Source of the DNA: Sanguibacter suaedae
GTDB taxonomy: Bacteria > Actinomycetota > Actinomycetes > Actinomycetales > Cellulomonadaceae
Assembly: GCF_016342785.1 (NCBI RefSeq)
Contig: NZ_JAEINH010000001.1
Span: 124,001-188,000, forward strand
DNA: 64,000 nt
Direction: 5' to 3'
This document shows positions 61,739 to 64,000 of this stretch, piece after piece (the first letter of the stretch is position 1; every line of letters starts with the position of its first letter). The notes under the pieces were generated by a model. It did not search any database. It was not told where the DNA came from and saw nothing but the letters and a program-made list of their open reading frames with translations. The position numbers and the translations under genes are program-made.

Positions 61739-64000
61739 GTGAGCGCACCCACCCTGAACCCGACCGTCGAGCAGCGCCGCGGCGGCCCCGCCCGTCTGTT
61801 GGCGCGCGCCGTCTGTGCCGCGGTCGCCCTGACAGTCCTGGGCGGTACGGCCGTGGGCGTCGCCCACGCGGGCACCGACGACGACGCCCACCAGGTGCTC
61901 CTCGTCGGCACGGGCGGCGTGTCCTGGGCGGACGTCTCCCCCACCACGACACCGGCCCTGTGGTCGCTGGCCGAGGACGGCAGCGTCGGCAACCTCGTGG
62001 TGCGCAGCGTCAACGCCTCCACGTGCCCCGTCGACGGGTGGCTCGCGATCTCCGCGGGCACGCGCGCCGCCGACGCGTTCGACGCGAAGGACGACGCGTG
62101 CCGCGAGCTCGCGCCCGCGACGGGCGGCGCGCTCCCGGAGTGGGACGAGCTCCGCGAGGCTGTCGACGCACAGTCCTACGACGCGCCCCTCGGCGCGTTC
62201 GGTGACGCCGTCACCGAGGCGGGGACCGTCGCGACGGCCGTCGGCCCAGGAGCGGCGCTCGCCCTCACCACGCAGGACGGGGACGTCGCCGGCACCGCGA
62301 TCACCCCCGGCGATGCCGCGGGCGCGACGGGCGACGCCGTCGCCGACGGGCTCGAGACGTCCGACCTCGTCGTCGTGGACCTCGGCGCCGTCCGCGAGGC
62401 AGGCTACGAGACGGAGACCACGGGTGGCGAGGTGTCGGGCGACCAGCCGCGACGCGCTCAGGACGTCACCGTCGTCGACGCCCGTCTGGCCGAGGTCCTC
62501 GCCGCCGCCCGCGACGCCGACCCCGGCCTCGAGCACACCACCGTCGTCCTCGCCTCCGTCGCCGACCCCAGCACCGAGCCCCGCCTCCAGGTCGCGGCCG
62601 TCCTCGCACCCGGGGAGGCGCCGGGCACGCTCCTGTCGAGCTCCACCCGCCAGCCCGGGTACGTCCAGGGCACCGACGTCCTGCCCACCGTCCTCGACCA
62701 CCTCGACATCACCGCCCAGACCCGGCTCGTCGGCGCGTCCTGGACGTCCGACACCGCTGGGACCCCCGCCCAGGAACGCGTCGCAGACCTCGTCGACGCC
62801 GAGGACCACACCCTCGCCACACGCCCCCTCGTCGAGCCCTTCTTCCTCCTCTTCTGCGCCGTGAACCTCGTGCTCTTCGCCGCCGTCTCCTACGGATTCA
62901 GCGCCCGCGCCCGCCGCAACCCACGGATCGCCCGCACCGTCGCCGGACACCCCGGAGCGGTGCTGGGCTCCCTGCGCGCCACCGGCATCGCCATCGCCGC
63001 CCTGCCCGTCTCCACCCTCCTCGCCAACCTCGTCCCCTGGTGGCGCACCGGCGCACCAGCCCTCACGCTCACCGCCCTCGTCCTCGCCTGGATGGCGGCC
63101 CTCACCGCGCTCGCGGTGCTGCCCCCGTGGCGGCACCGCGTGCTCGGCCCGGCGACCGTCGTCACCGTCATCACCGCGCTCGTCCTCGCCGTCGACGTCG
63201 CGACCGGGGCTCGCCTCCAGGTGTCCGCCCTCATGGGCATCCAACCGACCGTGGGCGGACGGTTCTACGGCTTCAACAACACGGCGTTCGCGCTGTTCGC
63301 GGTGACCACGGTGCTCGCCGCCGCCGCGGCGGCCGACCCGCTCGTCGCCGCAGGACGACGCCGGCTCGCCGCGGGCGTCGTCCTCACCATCGGCGCGGTG
63401 GCCGTGGTCCTCAACGGCTCGCCCGCCCTGGGGGCCGACTTCGGGGGGCCCCCAGCCCTCGTGCCCGCGTTCGTCGTCCTCGCGCTCCTCGCCGCCGGGG
63501 TCCGCCTCACCTGGCAGCGCATCGTCGGGGTGCTGCTCGCCGCCGTCGTCGTCGTCACGACGTTCGCCGTCGCGGACAGGCTGCGCCCCGAGGAGGACCG
63601 CACGCACCTCGGACAGCTCGTCGACACCGTGCTCGACGGCGGCCTCCTCGACGTGGTCCTCCGCAAGGCCGAGGCCAACCTCTCCACGCTCACCAACCCC
63701 CTCGCGATCGTGGGCGTCGCCGGGATCCTCGTGGTCGTCCTCGTCCTCGGGCGCCCCCTGCGCGCCGCGACCCTCGACGACGGCGGGGAGCACGCCGGCT
63801 GGTGGACGGACGGCGCACCGCTCACCCAGATCAGCACCCGCTCCCCCATGGTCCTGCCCGGCGTCGTCACCGCCGGGACGGCCCTCGGCATCGGGACCCT
63901 CGTGAACGACTCGGGCGTCGTCATCCTCGGTGTGGGCCTGGCGGTCCTCGTGCCGCTCGTCGCCGCGACCTACGCCTCGTGGATGCTCACGCTGCGCCGC
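61739..64000 (+). CDS. polytopic membrane protein with alkaline-phosphatase-like N-domain, 3' truncated
   Basis: The frame is open from GTG 61739 to the window end (754 codons), so the C-terminus is missing. After a signal/first helix (AVALTVLGGTAVGVAHA) comes an extracytoplasmic domain of about 320 residues starting VLLVGTGGVSWADVSPTTTPALW, which looks like the front of alkaline-phosphatase-superfamily folds but lacks visible metal ligands. About 12 membrane helices follow, with RFYGFNNTAFALFA, LGADFGGPPALVPAF and LVNDSGVVI as striking motifs. Members of this kind are conserved in actinobacteria; function unknown. TAGGCT ends 6 nt before the start. Confidence 0.7.
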   Translation, partial: MSAPTLNPTVEQRRGGPARLLARAVCAAVALTVLGGTAVGVAHAGTDDDAHQVLLVGTGGVSWADVSPTTTPALWSLAEDGSVGNLVVRSVNASTCPVDGWLAISAGTRAADAFDAKDDACRELAPATGGALPEWDELREAVDAQSYDAPLGAFGDAVTEAGTVATAVGPGAALALTTQDGDVAGTAITPGDAAGATGDAVADGLETSDLVVVDLGAVREAGYETETTGGEVSGDQPRRAQDVTVVDARLAEVLAAARDADPGLEHTTVVLASVADPSTEPRLQVAAVLAPGEAPGTLLSSSTRQPGYVQGTDVLPTVLDHLDITAQTRLVGASWTSDTAGTPAQERVADLVDAEDHTLATRPLVEPFFLLFCAVNLVLFAAVSYGFSARARRNPRIARTVAGHPGAVLGSLRATGIAIAALPVSTLLANLVPWWRTGAPALTLTALVLAWMAALTALAVLPPWRHRVLGPATVVTVITALVLAVDVATGARLQVSALMGIQPTVGGRFYGFNNTAFALFAVTTVLAAAAAADPLVAAGRRRLAAGVVLTIGAVAVVLNGSPALGADFGGPPALVPAFVVLALLAAGVRLTWQRIVGVLLAAVVVVTTFAVADRLRPEEDRTHLGQLVDTVLDGGLLDVVLRKAEANLSTLTNPLAIVGVAGILVVVLVLGRPLRAATLDDGGEHAGWWTDGAPLTQISTRSPMVLPGVVTAGTALGIGTLVNDSGVVILGVGLAVLVPLVAATYASWMLTLRR

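Noticed and set aside
1-64000. Prophage, plasmid origin, integrase or insertion sequence
   Set aside because: No such gene or end signature was found on either strand; the only local sign of insertion is the fic module.

Overview
The window is very GC-rich and gene-dense, with many GTG starts, ATGA stop/start overlaps and short intergenic gaps. This suggests an actinobacterium. A conservon (cvn) sensory operon, a proteasome activator ending in GQYL, two CspA paralogues, an LPXTG-type surface protein and a LacI-regulated sugar ABC importer make a motile soil-type Micrococcales (Cellulomonadaceae or Promicromonosporaceae-like) plausible. That placement is inference from gene content; no rRNA gene is present. 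No integrase, transposase or CRISPR array was seen, so most of the window looks like core or slow-turnover chromosome.

Layout. 0-7 kb: the 3' part of an exported alkaline phosphatase with a WxL-like tail, a DUF916 cell-surface partner, a Fic-protein module that looks inserted into the 3' end of a VOC gene, a WYL regulator, a GH43-like enzyme and a GNAT. 7-17 kb: small hypothetical genes, a large TM0106-type nuclease/helicase, and a cold-adaptation stretch (two cspA-like genes with matching structured leaders, and a fatty acid desaturase) with an aldo/keto reductase and a carboxylesterase. 17-31 kb: repair and housekeeping enzymes (nnrD, Rieske-FAD oxidoreductase, DUF255 thioredoxin protein, ABC-F protein), an M15 peptidase, a BrkB-like membrane protein, a GAF-PP2C phosphatase and a chemoreceptor. 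31-45 kb: TetR plus RND pump, asparaginase, a large LPXTG surface protein behind a Fur-family-like box, RidA/HxlR, an ABC exporter, ThrE and a CAP-domain protein, with three tRNA genes. 46-52 kb: the conservon cvnA-B-C-D. 52-64 kb: a quinone oxidoreductase, bpa, a sugar ABC importer with its LacI regulator, a HAD phosphatase, serS, a lipid kinase, and a polytopic membrane protein cut by the window end.

Regulation visible in the DNA. Two 32-bp inverted-repeat operators, 40 bp apart, lie before fic, and the nearer one overlaps its ribosome-binding site. Both csp leaders carry a conserved segment able to pair with their own Shine-Dalgarno sequence. The chemoreceptor and the M15 peptidase share a sigma-28-like promoter with identical spacing, which suggests a small motility regulon. 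Thirteen genes carry an nAnnnT -10 element only 6-8 nt before the start codon, the expected signature of leaderless transcripts. Three hairpins separate the sugar-binding protein gene from its permease genes. The most unusual locus is the 1.4-kb Fic module, bounded by a perfect 62-bp direct repeat.
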